Assembly: GCF_001423585.1 (NCBI RefSeq)
Contig: NZ_LMOP01000013.1
Location: 128,921 to 192,920, forward strand
Length of the DNA: 64,000 bases
Direction: 5' to 3'
Origin: Xanthomonas sp. Leaf148
GTDB taxonomy: Bacteria; Pseudomonadota; Gammaproteobacteria; Xanthomonadales; Xanthomonadaceae
How positions within the stretch are numbered: the first letter of the stretch is position 1; each line of letters begins with the position of its first letter. The translations under genes and the position numbers were made by a program. Positions 1 through 10,365 of the stretch are shown in pieces. Below the pieces are notes generated by a model. The model was not told the origin of the DNA and did no database searches. It saw only the letters and a list, made by a program, of their open reading frames with translations.

Positions 1-3000
1 CATACACACCGACGTGCGTGCCATCGATGTCGGCGCGGTCGCCCCACTCGCGCGACCAGCTTTCGATGTCCTGGCTGCCGACCGCCACACCGAGCACGCT
101 GCGCTCGCCGATGCGACGTTCTGCACCGGCCATGATGCCGTTGTCTTCGCGGCGCACCGAAATCGCATTGGCATCGCCATCGACGCGGTTGGGCAGGCTA
201 CGCCCTGTAATCCACACCGTGGTGTCGCCGATGCGGGTGTCCTGGCTATCGCCGCGCAGATGGCCGCCGATGCCGCTGGTGAGAAAGCGGCTGTCCAGCA
301 TGGCGGTCGCGGTGCTGGCATGGCTTTCGCCCGACAGCGACGCGAAGGCGGTGGCGATTGCCTCCGGGTCGTCCGGCAGACGTATCACCGCCTGATACAC
401 CGGGCTGGTCACCGGCAGGCCATCGACTGCGCCAGCAGTCGACTGCTGGTTGGGCGTGGTCACCGCATCCACCATGCCAACGGTATTGCGGCCCATCGAT
501 ACCGACAGTGCCGTTGCAGTGGTGCTGACGTTGGGATCCATAAACGCGTAGTCGGACACGACGTTGGTGAATTGCCCGGTGAGCCCGCCGGCCGCGTTGA
601 TCACCGGAATCTCGGTGAACAATGGCAGGTCGACTGCACGCACCAATATCAACGTGCTGCCCGGTGCTAGCGTGGCCGCGCCGCCTACCGTCAAAGGCGT
701 CACCGCACCGTCCGTACCGGGCGTGACCTGCACCGTGGAGCCAGGGCCCATGGTGGCGTTGCCAACCACACTGATCGTGCCGGTGGTGCCGCCCATGGCC
801 AGGGTGCCGCCGGTCGTGGTCAGACTGCCGATGCTGCCGCTGCCGGTCAGCGTACCGCCCGGCCCCACCGTCACCGGACCGCCGATGGCGGCACCCGGGT
901 TGGCCGGGTTGCCCACGCTCAAGGTGCCTGCGGTGATGGTGGTCGGGCCGGTAAAGCCGCTGCTGTCTGCAGTAACCAACAAGGTGCCGACGCCGTCCTT
1001 GAGCAGGCTGCCGGTGCCCGACAGCGTGCCTGCATAGGTGCCGTTGGCGTTCTGCAGGAACACCAACGCACTGTTGTTTGCGATGTTGCCCTGCAGGCTG
1101 TCGGTGTCGCCGATCAAGCTGCCCGCATTGATCGTGGTGCCGCCGAGATACGCGTTGACGCCATCCAGCGTGACCGCACCGCTGCCGTCCTTGATCAGCG
1201 CACCGCTACCGGTAATGTTGCCGGCAAACGTGCCGTCGCCGGCCTGATCGAACACCAGCACTGCGTCGTTGAGGATGTTGCCTTGCAGGCTGGTGGTAGT
1301 GCCTTGCAGTGTGCCGCCGGTAATGGCGGTGCCGCCGCTGTAGGTGTTGGCACGAGCAAGCCTGAGCACGCCGGCACCCCGCTTCACCAAACTACCGGTG
1401 CCGCTGACAAGACCGGTAAATGTGCCATCGGTGGCTTGTTCGAAGACCAGCGTGGCGTTGTTCAACACGTCGCCCTGCAGGCTGGTCGTGGTGCCGATCA
1501 AGCTGCCGGCACTCACCAACGTGCCGCCGGTGTAGCTATTGGCACCGGTCAGTTGCAGTGCGCCGGTGCCGGCCTTTTCCAGCGAGCCGCTCCCACTGAC
1601 CACGCCGGCATACACACCGCCGATGGCCTGGTTGAACACCAGTGCCGCGTTGTTGACGACATCGCCCTGCACGCTGGTGCTGTCGCCGATCAAGCTGCCG
1701 GCGGCAATGGTGGTGCCGCCGCTGTAGCCATTTGCGCCATTGAGCAACAGTGCCCCGGCGCCGTCCTTGACCACGTTGCCGGTACCGGTGATCGAACCGC
1801 TAAACACTCCGTTGGCTGCTTGGTTGAAGACGACGGTGGCGTTATCGACGATCGCGCCCTGCAAGCTCGCGCTATCGCCTGCCAGCGTGCCGGCACCGAC
1901 CGTGGTACCGCCGGTGTAACTGTTGCTGCCGTCCAGCGTCAGCGTGCCGGTGTTGGTCTTGATCAGTGCGCCGCTGCCGCCGATGGCGCCGGCCAGGGTC
2001 AGATCGGCCGGGTTGTCGACGGTGAGCACGGCACCCAGATTGACCGCATTGCCCAACGCGGCAGCAATCGCATTGCTGAGCACCGAATCGCCGGTCACCG
2101 ACAGCGTGCCGACACCCAGGGCGGTGTTGCTGCCTACCGCCAACGTGCCCGCGTTCAACACCGTGCCGCCCGCGTAGCTGTTGTTGCCGTCAAGCGTGAG
2201 CGTGGTGGTGCCGTTCTTGATCAAGCCACCCGCACCGCTGACCGGCCCGGACAAGCTCAGATCGTTGCTGCCGATGAGATTCAACGCACCATCCAGGATC
2301 ACTGCATTGCCTACCGCCACTGCCTGGTTGCTATCGAGGCTGGTGCCCGCTGCTGCGGTCAACGCGCCGGTGCCAAGCGCTTGTGCATCGCCCAGCACCA
2401 GCGTGCCGCCACCGAGCGAGGTGCCGCCGGTGTAGCTGTTGGCTGCGTCGAGCACCAGCGTGCCGGTGTCGAGTTTCTGCAGTGCGCCTGCGCCGCCGAT
2501 GGCAACATCGATCGTGCCGGTCACGCCGGGGTCGACGCGGATTATGGTGTTGGCGGCGTTGGCGCTCAACGCACCGGCACCGCCATCGCTCAGCACATAG
2601 CCATCGGTGACGAACTGCATGCCGGTGATGCCCTGGGTGCCCTGCACGGCGACAGTCCCGGCAGTGCCGGCAAACACCGCGAAACTGTTCTGCCAGGTGT
2701 CGTTGGCCAGGCCGTCGATCGATGTCCAGTTGGTGTCGGCGGCCGTCCATGCAGCGGTGCCGCCATCGATGCTGCCGTTGGCGACGGTTTGCGCACCATC
2801 CCAGAACTGCACGTTGCTGCCTGGCGCCAACACCACCACGTTGACCTGCTGGGCCAGTGCGGTCTGCAGCGTCAGCTGGGTCGGGTCCACGGTGCCGGGC
2901 AGCGTACCGATGCCCAGGCCGTTGTCGGTCAGCGCACCGCTGTAGTCGATCAGGCGATACACACCGGTGCCGAAGCCGCCGATGTCGGTGATGTTGAGCG

Positions 3001-6000
3001 TGCCATCCAGCGTGAGGTCGCCGTTGACCTGCAGCACCCCCGTCAGACTCGGGATGCCCAGGAATGCATCGAGCGTGGCGTTGGGCGCCATGCTCAAACT
3101 GCCGGTGGTCAGCAATGCACCACTGCTCACCACCAGACGGCCACCATTGTTGACGGTGACCGCCGCATCGACCAGGCCACTGCCGCTCAAGCTGCCGCCC
3201 GCGCCAACGCTCAGGCCACCAGCGCTGGCCAGCGTGCCATCCACATCCAGCGTGCCGCCGAGGACCTGCGTGGTGCCGCCCAGCGCGCTGGTGCCAGTGA
3301 GCTGCAATGTGCCGGTTCCCACCTTGTCCAGGTTGCCGGCGCCACTCAGGCTGCCGGCAAACGTACTGCCAACGTTGTTGACGCCCAGCTGCAGCGTGTT
3401 GCCGCCGAGGATGTCGACCGCACCCAGCCCAGTCACCGCGCCCAGCGCTGCATTGCTGCCCAACGACAGCCCGGCACCCGCGGCGATATCCACCGCGCTG
3501 GTGGTGCCCAGGTTGCCGGTAGCAGCGGTGGCCAGCACACCGGCCTGCACCGCCACCGGACCGCTGAAGCTGTTGGCGCCGGACAAGGTCAAGGTGCCCA
3601 GCCCGGTCTTGGTGAGCGCCCCCGCACCACTGAGCGTGCCGGTCAGTGCCAGATCCGCGGCATTGGCGATGGTCAGATCCGCACCCAGGTTGACGCTGTT
3701 GCCCAGCGCCAGTGCGATCGCATTGCTCAAGGTGGAATTACCCAACACCGACAAGCTGCCGACACCCAGGGCGCTGTTGCTACCCACCGCCAGCGTGCCG
3801 GCATTCAATACCGTGCCGCCCGCGTAGCTGTTGTTGCCGTCGAGCGTAAGCGTGGTGGTGCCGTTCTTGATCAAACTGCCCGCACCGCTGACCGGCCCGG
3901 ACAAACTCAGGTCGTTGCTGCCGATGAGATTCAGCGCGCCATCCAGGACGACCGCATTGCCCACGGCCACTGCCTGGTTGCTATCGAGGCTGGTGCCTGC
4001 TGCTGCGGTCAACGCGCCGGTGCCGAGCGCTTGTGCATCACCCAACACCAGCGTGCCGCCACTGAGCGAGGTGCCGCCGGTGTAGCTGTTGGCCGCGTCG
4101 AGCACCAGGGTGCCGGTGTCGAGTTTCTGCACGCCACCGATGCCGGAGATGTCTACATCGATTGTGGCTGTGGCGCCGGGGTCGACGCGGATTGCGGTGA
4201 GGGGGCTGGTCACCGCCAGCGTGCTCGCACCGGCATCGTTCAGCACGTAGCCATCGCTCGCAAACTGCAGGCCGCCGATGGTTTGCGTGCCCTGCACGAC
4301 AACCGTGCCGGCAGTGCCGGAGAACACTGCAAAATCGCCCTGCCAGGTGCTGTTGGCGGAGCCGTCCTGGCCAGTCCAGTTGGTGGCAGTGCCCCATACC
4401 CCCGAGCCGCCATCGACCGTGCCATTGGCGGTGGTCTGCACGCCGTCCCAAAACTGCACGATGCTGCCCGGTGCCGCGACCACCAGATTGATCTGCTGGC
4501 CGATCGCGGTCTGCAATGCCAATTGGCTGATATCGACGCTACCGGGAATGCTGCCGAACAGCACGCCGTTGTTGGTCAGCACACCGGTGTAATCGATCAA
4601 CCGATACACACCAGAACCGAAGCCGCCAATGTCGATGACATTGAGTGTGCCGTCCAGGGTGAGATTACCGTTGACCGCAAGCAGGCGCGTAGTGCTCGGC
4701 GCCGCAAGCGACACGTCCATCACCGCGCCCGGTGCCAACGTCAGCCCGCCCATGCTGAGCGACGAACCGCTGCTCAATGCCAGCCGGCCGCCATTGCCGA
4801 TGGTCACATCGCTGCCAATGCTGCCACTGGGGCCGGTACCGGTGAGCGTGCCGCCAGTTGCCACGTTCAACGCGCTCGTACCCAGGCTGCCCACCACGTC
4901 CAGGATGCCGCCGCTCACCTGCGTAGCGCCGCCGATCAGGCTGGTGCCGAGCAGGTTCACGGTGCCCGGGCCGACCTTGTCCAGATTGCCGCCACCGCCC
5001 AGGCTGCCGGCGAAGTTACCGCTGCCCAGTTGCAAGGTTGCCCCGGCATCGGTATCGACGTTCCCCGCACCGGTGAGTGCATTGATCAGGCCACCGTTGG
5101 TCAGGTTCAATACCGCACCGGCGGCCACATCCACGTTACTGGCATTGCCAAGCGATGCGGCCGTGCTGGCCACCACGGTGCCGGCCTGGATCGCCAGCGG
5201 GCCGGTATAGGTATTGCTGCCGCTCAGCGTCAAGGTGCCGAGGCCGGTTTTGGTCAGCGCGCCCGCGCCACTGATGGTGCCGCTGGCCAACATGTCCGCC
5301 GTGTTGTCGACGGTGAGCGCTGCAGCCAGATCGATGCCATTGCTCAAGGCCACCGCGATGGCGTTGCTCAGCACCGAATCGCCAGTGACCGACAAGCTGC
5401 CGGTGCCGAGTGCGTTATCGGCCCCCACCGCAATCGTGCCGGCGTCAAGCGTGGTGCCCCCGCTGTAGGTGTTGCTGCCATTGAGCGACACGGTGGTGGT
5501 GCCGTTCTTGACCAGACTCCCGGTGCCGCTGATGGTGCCGTTCAAGCCCAGGTCGTTGCTGCCGATCAGCGAAAGCTGGCTGTTCAATTGCACGCTATTG
5601 CCGACAGCCAGCGCAGTGTTTGCATCCAGTTCGGTGGCGCCACTGACCACCAGGCCGCCCACGCCCAAGGCTGCAGCGTTGCCAAGCACCAGGCGGCCGG
5701 CATCCAGCGTGACGCCGCCACTGAAGGTGTTGGCGTTGCCCAAGGTCAATGTTGTCGTGCCTTGTTTAGCGAGACTACCGGCGCCGCTGATCACGCCGTC
5801 CAGCGTGATGTCCTGCGTGCCGGGCAGCGTCAATGCGCCGTTCAAGGCAAGCGCATTGGCCAGCGTCACCGCCGTGTTGGCATCGAGCGTTGTGCCGCCC
5901 GCGGCGGTGAGCGTGCCGCTACCCAAGGCGGTGTTGCTGCCAACCACCAACCCGCCGGATTGCAGCTGCAACCCGCCGCTCCAGGTGTTATTGCCGGTGA

Positions 6001-9000
6001 GCGTGAGCGTCTGCGTGCCGCTCTTGATCAGGCTCCCCGCACCATCGATCACACCAGTGAGCGTGAGCGCCTGGCCGTCGATGCCGAGCGCGCCATTCAC
6101 CGTGACGGCATTCTGCAAGGTCGCGGCGATGGCGGCGCTGAGCAGCGTGCCATCGGCCGCGATGAGCGCGCCGCTCCCGAGCGCCGTGTCACTGCCGACG
6201 ATCAACGAACCGGCATTCAACAGCGTGCCGCCGGCATAACCATTGTTGCCGGTCAGCGTCAACGCGCCAGTGCCCTGTTTGATCAGGCTGCCCGCACCGC
6301 TCACCGCGCCGGTCAAGTCGAGCGCGTTGTTGCCGGTCAGCGACAGCGCACCGTTCAAAACGACGTCATTGCCCACTGTCGCTGCAGTAGTCGCCTGCAA
6401 CTGCGTGCCGTTGGCAGCGGTCAACACGCCGCTTCCCAATGCCGCGCCGCTGTCAATCAACAAGGCGCCTGCATTGAGATCCACGCCGCCGGCAAAGGTG
6501 TTGGCGCCGGTCAGCGTCAGCGACGCACCGCCGTTCTTCACCAGGCCGCCGACACCGCTGACGCCGCCATTGAGCGCCAGGTCCTGGCTGCCGCCAAGCT
6601 GCAGGTCGGCATTCAGCACGACGTTGTTGGCGAGCACGCGTGCAGCGGTGCTATCGAGCAGGCCGCCGGCAACGGTGAGGCTGCCTGTGCCCAGTGCGGC
6701 ATCGCTGCCCAGCACCAGGCTGCCCGCAGTCAGCAGCGTGCCGCCGGTGTAGGTGTTGTTTCCCGCGAGGGTCAGGCTGGCGGGGCCGAGTTTGTCCAGG
6801 CTTCCGACACCGCTGATGCCGCCATTGAGCGTCAGCGCGTTGCTGCCGCCGATGCTGACCAAACCGGTCAGCGCGATGGCGTTGGCAAGCGTGCTTACCG
6901 CGACGTTATCCAGCGTGGTGCCGGCTGCTGCGGTCAATGCGCCCACACCCAACGCTGTGTCGCTGCCGACGACAAGCCTGCCCGCGCTTAGCGATGTGCC
7001 ACCGGTATAGAGGTTGTTGCCAGTGAGGGTGAGATCGCCGCTCCCGGATTTGACCAGGCTACCGGCACCGCTGATGCCGCCACCCAGCGTCAGCGCCTGC
7101 GTGCCATTGAGCGTCAATGCATTGGTGTTCAATGCGATTGCATTGGTCAACGTGGTGGGCGTGGTGCCCTGCAGATTGGCGTTGCCGGTCAAGCTCAGCG
7201 CACCGGTGCCGAGCGCACCGTTATTGGTCACCTGCAAGGTGCCGCCGGCAAGCGTGGTGCCACCGCTGTAGGTGTTCAAACCGCCCAAGGTGAGCGTGCC
7301 GGTGCCCAGCTTGCTCAACGCACCGGTGCCACTGATCGCACCACTCAAATTCAGCGCGGTGCCATTGCTGGCCACGCCCAGCGTGCCGGTGAGCGCAAGC
7401 GCATTGCCCAGCGTTGCCGCAGTGCTTGCATCAAGCACACCGCCGCTGGCGGTCAAGGTCCCCGTGCCCAGCGCAGCATTGGAGCCGACCACCAGGCGCC
7501 CGGTGCTCAGCGTGGTGCCACCGGTATAGCCATTGATATTGGTCAGCGTGAGATCGCCGGCACCGCTCTTGATCAGGCTGCCGCTGCCATTGATGGCGCC
7601 GCCAAGGGTGAGCGCCTGCGCGCCGGTCCAGCTCAATGGCCCGGAAAGATTGACCGCATTGGTTACCGCCAACGGTGCGCTGGTGCTGAGGCTGGAGGCG
7701 CCGGAGACATTCAACGCGCCGGTGCCCAGTGCGGACGCAGTCCCCAACTGCAGGGTGCCCGCTGCCAGCGTTGTGCCGCCGCTATAGGTGTTGACGCCAT
7801 TGAGCGCCAGCGTGCCGGTGCCGGTCTTGTTGAGACCGCCGGTGCCGGCAAGCGCACCGGTCAAGGTGAGTGCATTGCCGCTGGCACCCAGGCCCAGCGT
7901 GGTGTTGAGCGCAAACGCATTGCTCAAGGTCAACGGTGCAGTGGTGTCCAGCAGCCCGCCTGCTGCAGTGACGGTGCCGGTGCCGAGCGCGCCGGAGGTT
8001 TCCAGCACCGTGCTGCCCGCGCTCAGCGTGGTACCGCCGGAATAGGTATTGGCGCCGCCAAGTGTGAGCGTGCCGGTGCCGGTCTTGTTGAGTGCACCGA
8101 CGCCGCTGACCACACCGCCGAGCCGCACGGCATTGGTCCCGCCAATGCCCAAGTTACTGTTCAATACAAAGGCGTTGGCCAAGTTGAGTGCGGCACCGGC
8201 CAGCAGGCTGCCGCCGGACGCTGTGACGGTGCCTGTTCCCAAGGCGGCGCTATTGCCCGCGGTCAGCGCGCCGCCGCTCAGGTTGACGCCACCACTGAAG
8301 GTATTGGCGCCGGTCAGATTCAATCCGCCGGTACCAGCCTTGGTCAGCGCCCCCGTGCCTGTCAGCGTGCTGCCGATGGTCAACGCATTGGTGCCCTGCA
8401 CCGTCAAACCGCCCGCCGCGATCGCAATACCGCCGGCCGGTGCCAGCGTCAAGCCGGCAGCGGTGGCTTCGAGCGTGCCGCCGTTGGCGGTGATCGCCGT
8501 GCCCAACTGCGCGGGTATCGCAAATTGCAGGACACCGCCATTGAGTGCGCTGCTGCCAAAGTTGCTTGCGCCGCCCAGCGTCCAGGTCCCGCTGTTGACG
8601 CGCAGACTGCCGAAATTGATGTACTGATCGGTGCTTGCCGCGCCGACACCGGTAATGCCGCTACCGGTTCCTGTCGCGGAATTCTGCAGGATCAGCGTAT
8701 TGGTTCCGCCCGCGCCGCCATCCACCACACCGGTGCGTGCAAAGCTCAGCAAACCGCCTGGACCAAGCAATTCCAGTCCGAGTCCGCCAGCGCTGTTGAT
8801 GCTTCCGCCCGTCACTGCGGTGAAGGTATTGGTGCTGTTGGCACCCATCGACACGCTGCCGTTGATGGTGCCGGAATTGACGAAGCTGTTGCCGGTAGCC
8901 GAGCTCTGAAAGCCGACGCGTCCATCGATGATGCCGGTATTGACCGCATTGACGGTTCCGCCGCCACTGACGGCAATCACCGGCGTGTCGGCACCCAGCA

Positions 9001-9607
9001 CCGAGAGATTGAGCAACGTCCGGCTGCTGATCAAGCCGGCATTGTTGATCTGCACGACGCCATTGCTGGCGGAGGTCAGACCCAACGCCATTCCATCGAG
9101 ATTGAGCAGATTGGCGCCCAGCAACCCGCCGGTCCCGTAGATGGTGCCGCCGGACAGATTGTTGGCAATCACCGATGTCGAACCTGCGTTGCCCATGGTG
9201 ACGCCGGTACTCAACACCGACAGCAGACCCAGCACGGACGGGTCGATGGTGCCGCTGTTGTTGAGCGTTGCATTGGTGCCACCGAGCGCGATGGCGGTAC
9301 CGCCCAGCAAGCCAGCCGTCATCTGCGTGCCCGCCGCAACGTTGACGGTCAGATTATTCGCGTTACTCGAAAAAGCATTGCTGAGGATCGGCAGACCGGT
9401 GCAGGTGACGGTTGCGCCGGCAGTCGGCAATGCGGGTGTGCACGCACCCCAGGCCAATGCGGGAGCGGCGGCCCCCACCGCCAGGACCACCAGGCTGGGC
9501 AATGCACGGCGCGTCGTTCCGGGCTTACGTCGACGCCGCACCAGTTCATGCGTCACGACCCAATTGCCAATGGCTGCGTTCCAGACCAGCGCAAATGCAC
9601 GATTCAT
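1..9607 (-). CDS. giant autotransporter adhesin with ESPR and beta-strand repeats (3' end outside window)
   Basis: Type V secreted surface protein, partial: 3202 codons are present and the end lies before position 1. The start ATG at 9607 follows AGGGGA with six-base spacing. Residues 1-28 (MNRAFALVWNAAIGNWVV, then HELVRRRRK) are an extended signal peptide region, followed by a hydrophobic core and a likely cleavage after APALA near residue 52. The passenger is built of about two dozen units with the passenger-associated repeat signature (G-T-G-x-L-x-L-x-G-x-N-x-Y-S-G-G-T), about 85 residues long in most of the protein and about 64 near positions 1030-1930. From about position 430 the sequence (AFASLSGESHAST, then ITGRSLPNRVDGD) matches the junction with a C-terminal autotransporter barrel. 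No protease triad is apparent, so adhesion is the likely role. It resembles the YapH-type proteins of Xanthomonas by size and architecture, but that name is from memory. Frame checked by hand at many points; the antisense strand is also widely open. Confidence 0.93.
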   Translation of the reverse strand, partial: MNRAFALVWNAAIGNWVVTHELVRRRRKPGTTRRALPSLVVLAVGAAAPALAWGACTPALPTAGATVTCTGLPILSNAFSSNANNLTVNVAAGTQMTAGLLGGTAIALGGTNATLNNSGTIDPSVLGLLSVLSTGVTMGNAGSTSVIANNLSGGTIYGTGGLLGANLLNLDGMALGLTSASNGVVQINNAGLISSRTLLNLSVLGADTPVIAVSGGGTVNAVNTGIIDGRVGFQSSATGNSFVNSGTINGSVSMGANSTNTFTAVTGGSINSAGGLGLELLGPGGLLSFARTGVVDGGAGGTNTLILQNSATGTGSGITGVGAASTDQYINFGSLRVNSGTWTLGGASNFGSSALNGGVLQFAIPAQLGTAITANGGTLEATAAGLTLAPAGGIAIAAGGLTVQGTNALTIGSTLTGTGALTKAGTGGLNLTGANTFSGGVNLSGGALTAGNSAALGTGTVTASGGSLLAGAALNLANAFVLNSNLGIGGTNAVRLGGVVSGVGALNKTGTGTLTLGGANTYSGGTTLSAGSTVLETSGALGTGTVTAAGGLLDTTAPLTLSNAFALNTTLGLGASGNALTLTGALAGTGGLNKTGTGTLALNGVNTYSGGTTLAAGTLQLGTASALGTGALNVSGASSLSTSAPLAVTNAVNLSGPLSWTGAQALTLGGAINGSGSLIKSGAGDLTLTNINGYTGGTTLSTGRLVVGSNAALGTGTLTASGGVLDASTAATLGNALALTGTLGVASNGTALNLSGAISGTGALSKLGTGTLTLGGLNTYSGGTTLAGGTLQVTNNGALGTGALSLTGNANLQGTTPTTLTNAIALNTNALTLNGTQALTLGGGISGAGSLVKSGSGDLTLTGNNLYTGGTSLSAGRLVVGSDTALGVGALTAAAGTTLDNVAVSTLANAIALTGLVSIGGSNALTLNGGISGVGSLDKLGPASLTLAGNNTYTGGTLLTAGSLVLGSDAALGTGSLTVAGGLLDSTAARVLANNVVLNADLQLGGSQDLALNGGVSGVGGLVKNGGASLTLTGANTFAGGVDLNAGALLIDSGAALGSGVLTAANGTQLQATTAATVGNDVVLNGALSLTGNNALDLTGAVSGAGSLIKQGTGALTLTGNNGYAGGTLLNAGSLIVGSDTALGSGALIAADGTLLSAAIAATLQNAVTVNGALGIDGQALTLTGVIDGAGSLIKSGTQTLTLTGNNTWSGGLQLQSGGLVVGSNTALGSGTLTAAGGTTLDANTAVTLANALALNGALTLPGTQDITLDGVISGAGSLAKQGTTTLTLGNANTFSGGVTLDAGRLVLGNAAALGVGGLVVSGATELDANTALAVGNSVQLNSQLSLIGSNDLGLNGTISGTGSLVKNGTTTVSLNGSNTYSGGTTLDAGTIAVGADNALGTGSLSVTGDSVLSNAIAVALSNGIDLAAALTVDNTADMLASGTISGAGALTKTGLGTLTLSGSNTYTGPLAIQAGTVVASTAASLGNASNVDVAAGAVLNLTNGGLINALTGAGNVDTDAGATLQLGSGNFAGSLGGGGNLDKVGPGTVNLLGTSLIGGATQVSGGILDVVGSLGTSALNVATGGTLTGTGPSGSIGSDVTIGNGGRLALSSGSSLSMGGLTLAPGAVMDVSLAAPSTTRLLAVNGNLTLDGTLNVIDIGGFGSGVYRLIDYTGVLTNNGVLFGSIPGSVDISQLALQTAIGQQINLVVAAPGSIVQFWDGVQTTANGTVDGGSGVWGTATNWTGQDGSANSTWQGDFAVFSGTAGTVVVQGTQTIGGLQFASDGYVLNDAGASTLAVTSPLTAIRVDPGATATIDVDISGIGGVQKLDTGTLVLDAANSYTGGTSLSGGTLVLGDAQALGTGALTAAAGTSLDSNQAVAVGNAVVLDGALNLIGSNDLSLSGPVSGAGSLIKNGTTTLTLDGNNSYAGGTVLNAGTLAVGSNSALGVGSLSVLGNSTLSNAIALALGNSVNLGADLTIANAADLALTGTLSGAGALTKTGLGTLTLSGANSFSGPVAVQAGVLATAATGNLGTTSAVDIAAGAGLSLGSNAALGAVTGLGAVDILGGNTLQLGVNNVGSTFAGSLSGAGNLDKVGTGTLQLTGTSALGGTTQVLGGTLDVDGTLASAGGLSVGAGGSLSGSGLVDAAVTVNNGGRLVVSSGALLTTGSLSMAPNATLDAFLGIPSLTGVLQVNGDLTLDGTLNITDIGGFGTGVYRLIDYSGALTDNGLGIGTLPGTVDPTQLTLQTALAQQVNVVVLAPGSNVQFWDGAQTVANGSIDGGTAAWTAADTNWTSIDGLANDTWQNSFAVFAGTAGTVAVQGTQGITGMQFVTDGYVLSDGGAGALSANAANTIIRVDPGVTGTIDVAIGGAGALQKLDTGTLVLDAANSYTGGTSLGGGTLVLGDAQALGTGALTAAAGTSLDSNQAVAVGNAVILDGALNLIGSNDLSLSGPVSGAGGLIKNGTTTLTLDGNNSYAGGTVLNAGTLAVGSNTALGVGTLSVTGDSVLSNAIAAALGNAVNLGAVLTVDNPADLTLAGAIGGSGALIKTNTGTLTLDGSNSYTGGTTVGAGTLAGDSASLQGAIVDNATVVFNQAANGVFSGSITGTGNVVKDGAGALLLNGANGYSGGTTIAAGSLIGDSTSVQGDVVNNAALVFNQAIGGVYAGVVSGSGSLEKAGTGALQLTGANSYTGGTLVSAGSLIGTTTSLQGDVLNNATLVFEQATDGTFTGLVSGTGSLVKRGAGVLRLARANTYSGGTAITGGTLQGTTTSLQGNILNDAVLVFDQAGDGTFAGNITGSGALIKDGSGAVTLDGVNAYLGGTTINAGSLIGDTDSLQGNIANNSALVFLQNANGTYAGTLSGTGSLLKDGVGTLLVTADSSGFTGPTTITAGTLSVGNPANPGAAIGGPVTVGPGGTLTGSGSIGSLTTTGGTLAMGGTTGTISVVGNATMGPGSTVQVTPGTDGAVTPLTVGGAATLAPGSTLILVRAVDLPLFTEIPVINAAGGLTGQFTNVVSDYAFMDPNVSTTATALSVSMGRNTVGMVDAVTTPNQQSTAGAVDGLPVTSPVYQAVIRLPDDPEAIATAFASLSGESHASTATAMLDSRFLTSGIGGHLRGDSQDTRIGDTTVWITGRSLPNRVDGDANAISVRREDNGIMAGAERRIGERSVLGVAVGSQDIESWSREWGDRADIDGTHVGVY
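2161..2460 (-). repeat. intragenic duplication, copy 1 (partner 3811-4110)
   Basis: This part of the adhesin passenger recurs exactly 1650 bp (550 codons) later with roughly 93 percent identity over five 60-base lines compared by eye. Most differences are at third codon positions. A more diverged third copy of part of the block lies near 5240-5470. It is a higher-order repeat on top of the 255-258 bp unit. Confidence 0.8.
3811..4110 (-). repeat. intragenic duplication, copy 2 (partner 2161-2460)
   Basis: Second copy of the 550-codon higher-order unit in the adhesin passenger. The correspondence continues at offsets of 1647-1650 bp into the segments around 2521-2960 and 4171-4620, which encode the W-rich block (VANGS..GGTAAW, then NTWQNSFAVFAG) found in both copies. 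Confidence 0.8.
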
Positions 9608-10365
9608 TTTGATTCCCCTGATTTGCCGCGCGATAGATCAGCGCGCACACATGCGCGCCTTCAAAAGACGGAAGTGGATTAAAGATTCGGTGGATTTAAA
9701 GCGTGACTCGCTTCAACCCGCTCGCTCAAGAATGAGAGTGGTTAATACCAATCCCTGGTAAACACGTTGCCAAATTAATAGGCGAATCGCCTCAATTGAA
9801 CTGTGCGGAGTATCACTAACCACGCACTCGCGCGTTACACGGGCATAAACTGTCGACGTGTTTACTTGCGCCCGCTTCAAACGCTTGAACGGCCGCCTTT
9901 AAAGCAGCCACAGCCCTGCCAGACGGGCGAAACAGCTAAAATAAAGACGCATTTCACGGTGATCCATGCCAATGCATTGGTTGAGTCCGAATCACCAAAC
10001 CAGCCAGTACGCATTACACCGCGTGATAGCGGTCCGAACCTTATGAATAGAAGAGGCCGCGAATATGTCGTGTTGCGAAAGAACGGAATCACTGCCAAAT
10101 GGTCTACCTGAGTCCGGTTGGATCGATATAACCAATCCACTCTCGACGCCGGTCGGTGGAATGCGGTATTTGTAGAAGCCAGTCCAAAGTGAAACGAGCA
10201 GCCGTTATCGATTATTTGTTATGTCCGCTTACGGGAGTACACGCTATTGCGCGGAGGATTCGAGCGTGATGACAGCATCACGCTCCCGGCTCATCACCCA
10301 TTGGTGACCTCGAATTGTTTCTAGTGGCCCTGCAGTGTGTGATCTTCAACACGGAACCTGACGAC
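9608..10365. other. intergenic region, no supported gene
   Basis: About 760 bases between the divergent adhesin and EAL genes. It is more AT-rich than its surroundings, as expected for promoter regions. Short open frames exist on both strands (for example 9803-10111 plus) but show no domain, good ribosome binding site or usual codon use. The adhesin ribosome binding site AGGGGA lies just upstream of 9607. No operator or RNA structure was recognised. Confidence 0.6.

Noticed and set aside
1283..6991. A 1902-codon open frame on the plus strand
   Set aside because: It is in exact codon register antisense to the adhesin gene. The high GC content and repeat structure keep the opposite strand open; the protein is rich in A, Q, R and G without a recognisable domain.
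9803..10140. Two overlapping small frames between the adhesin and EAL genes
   Set aside because: Opposed on both strands, no ribosome binding site, no motif; the composition resembles non-coding sequence.
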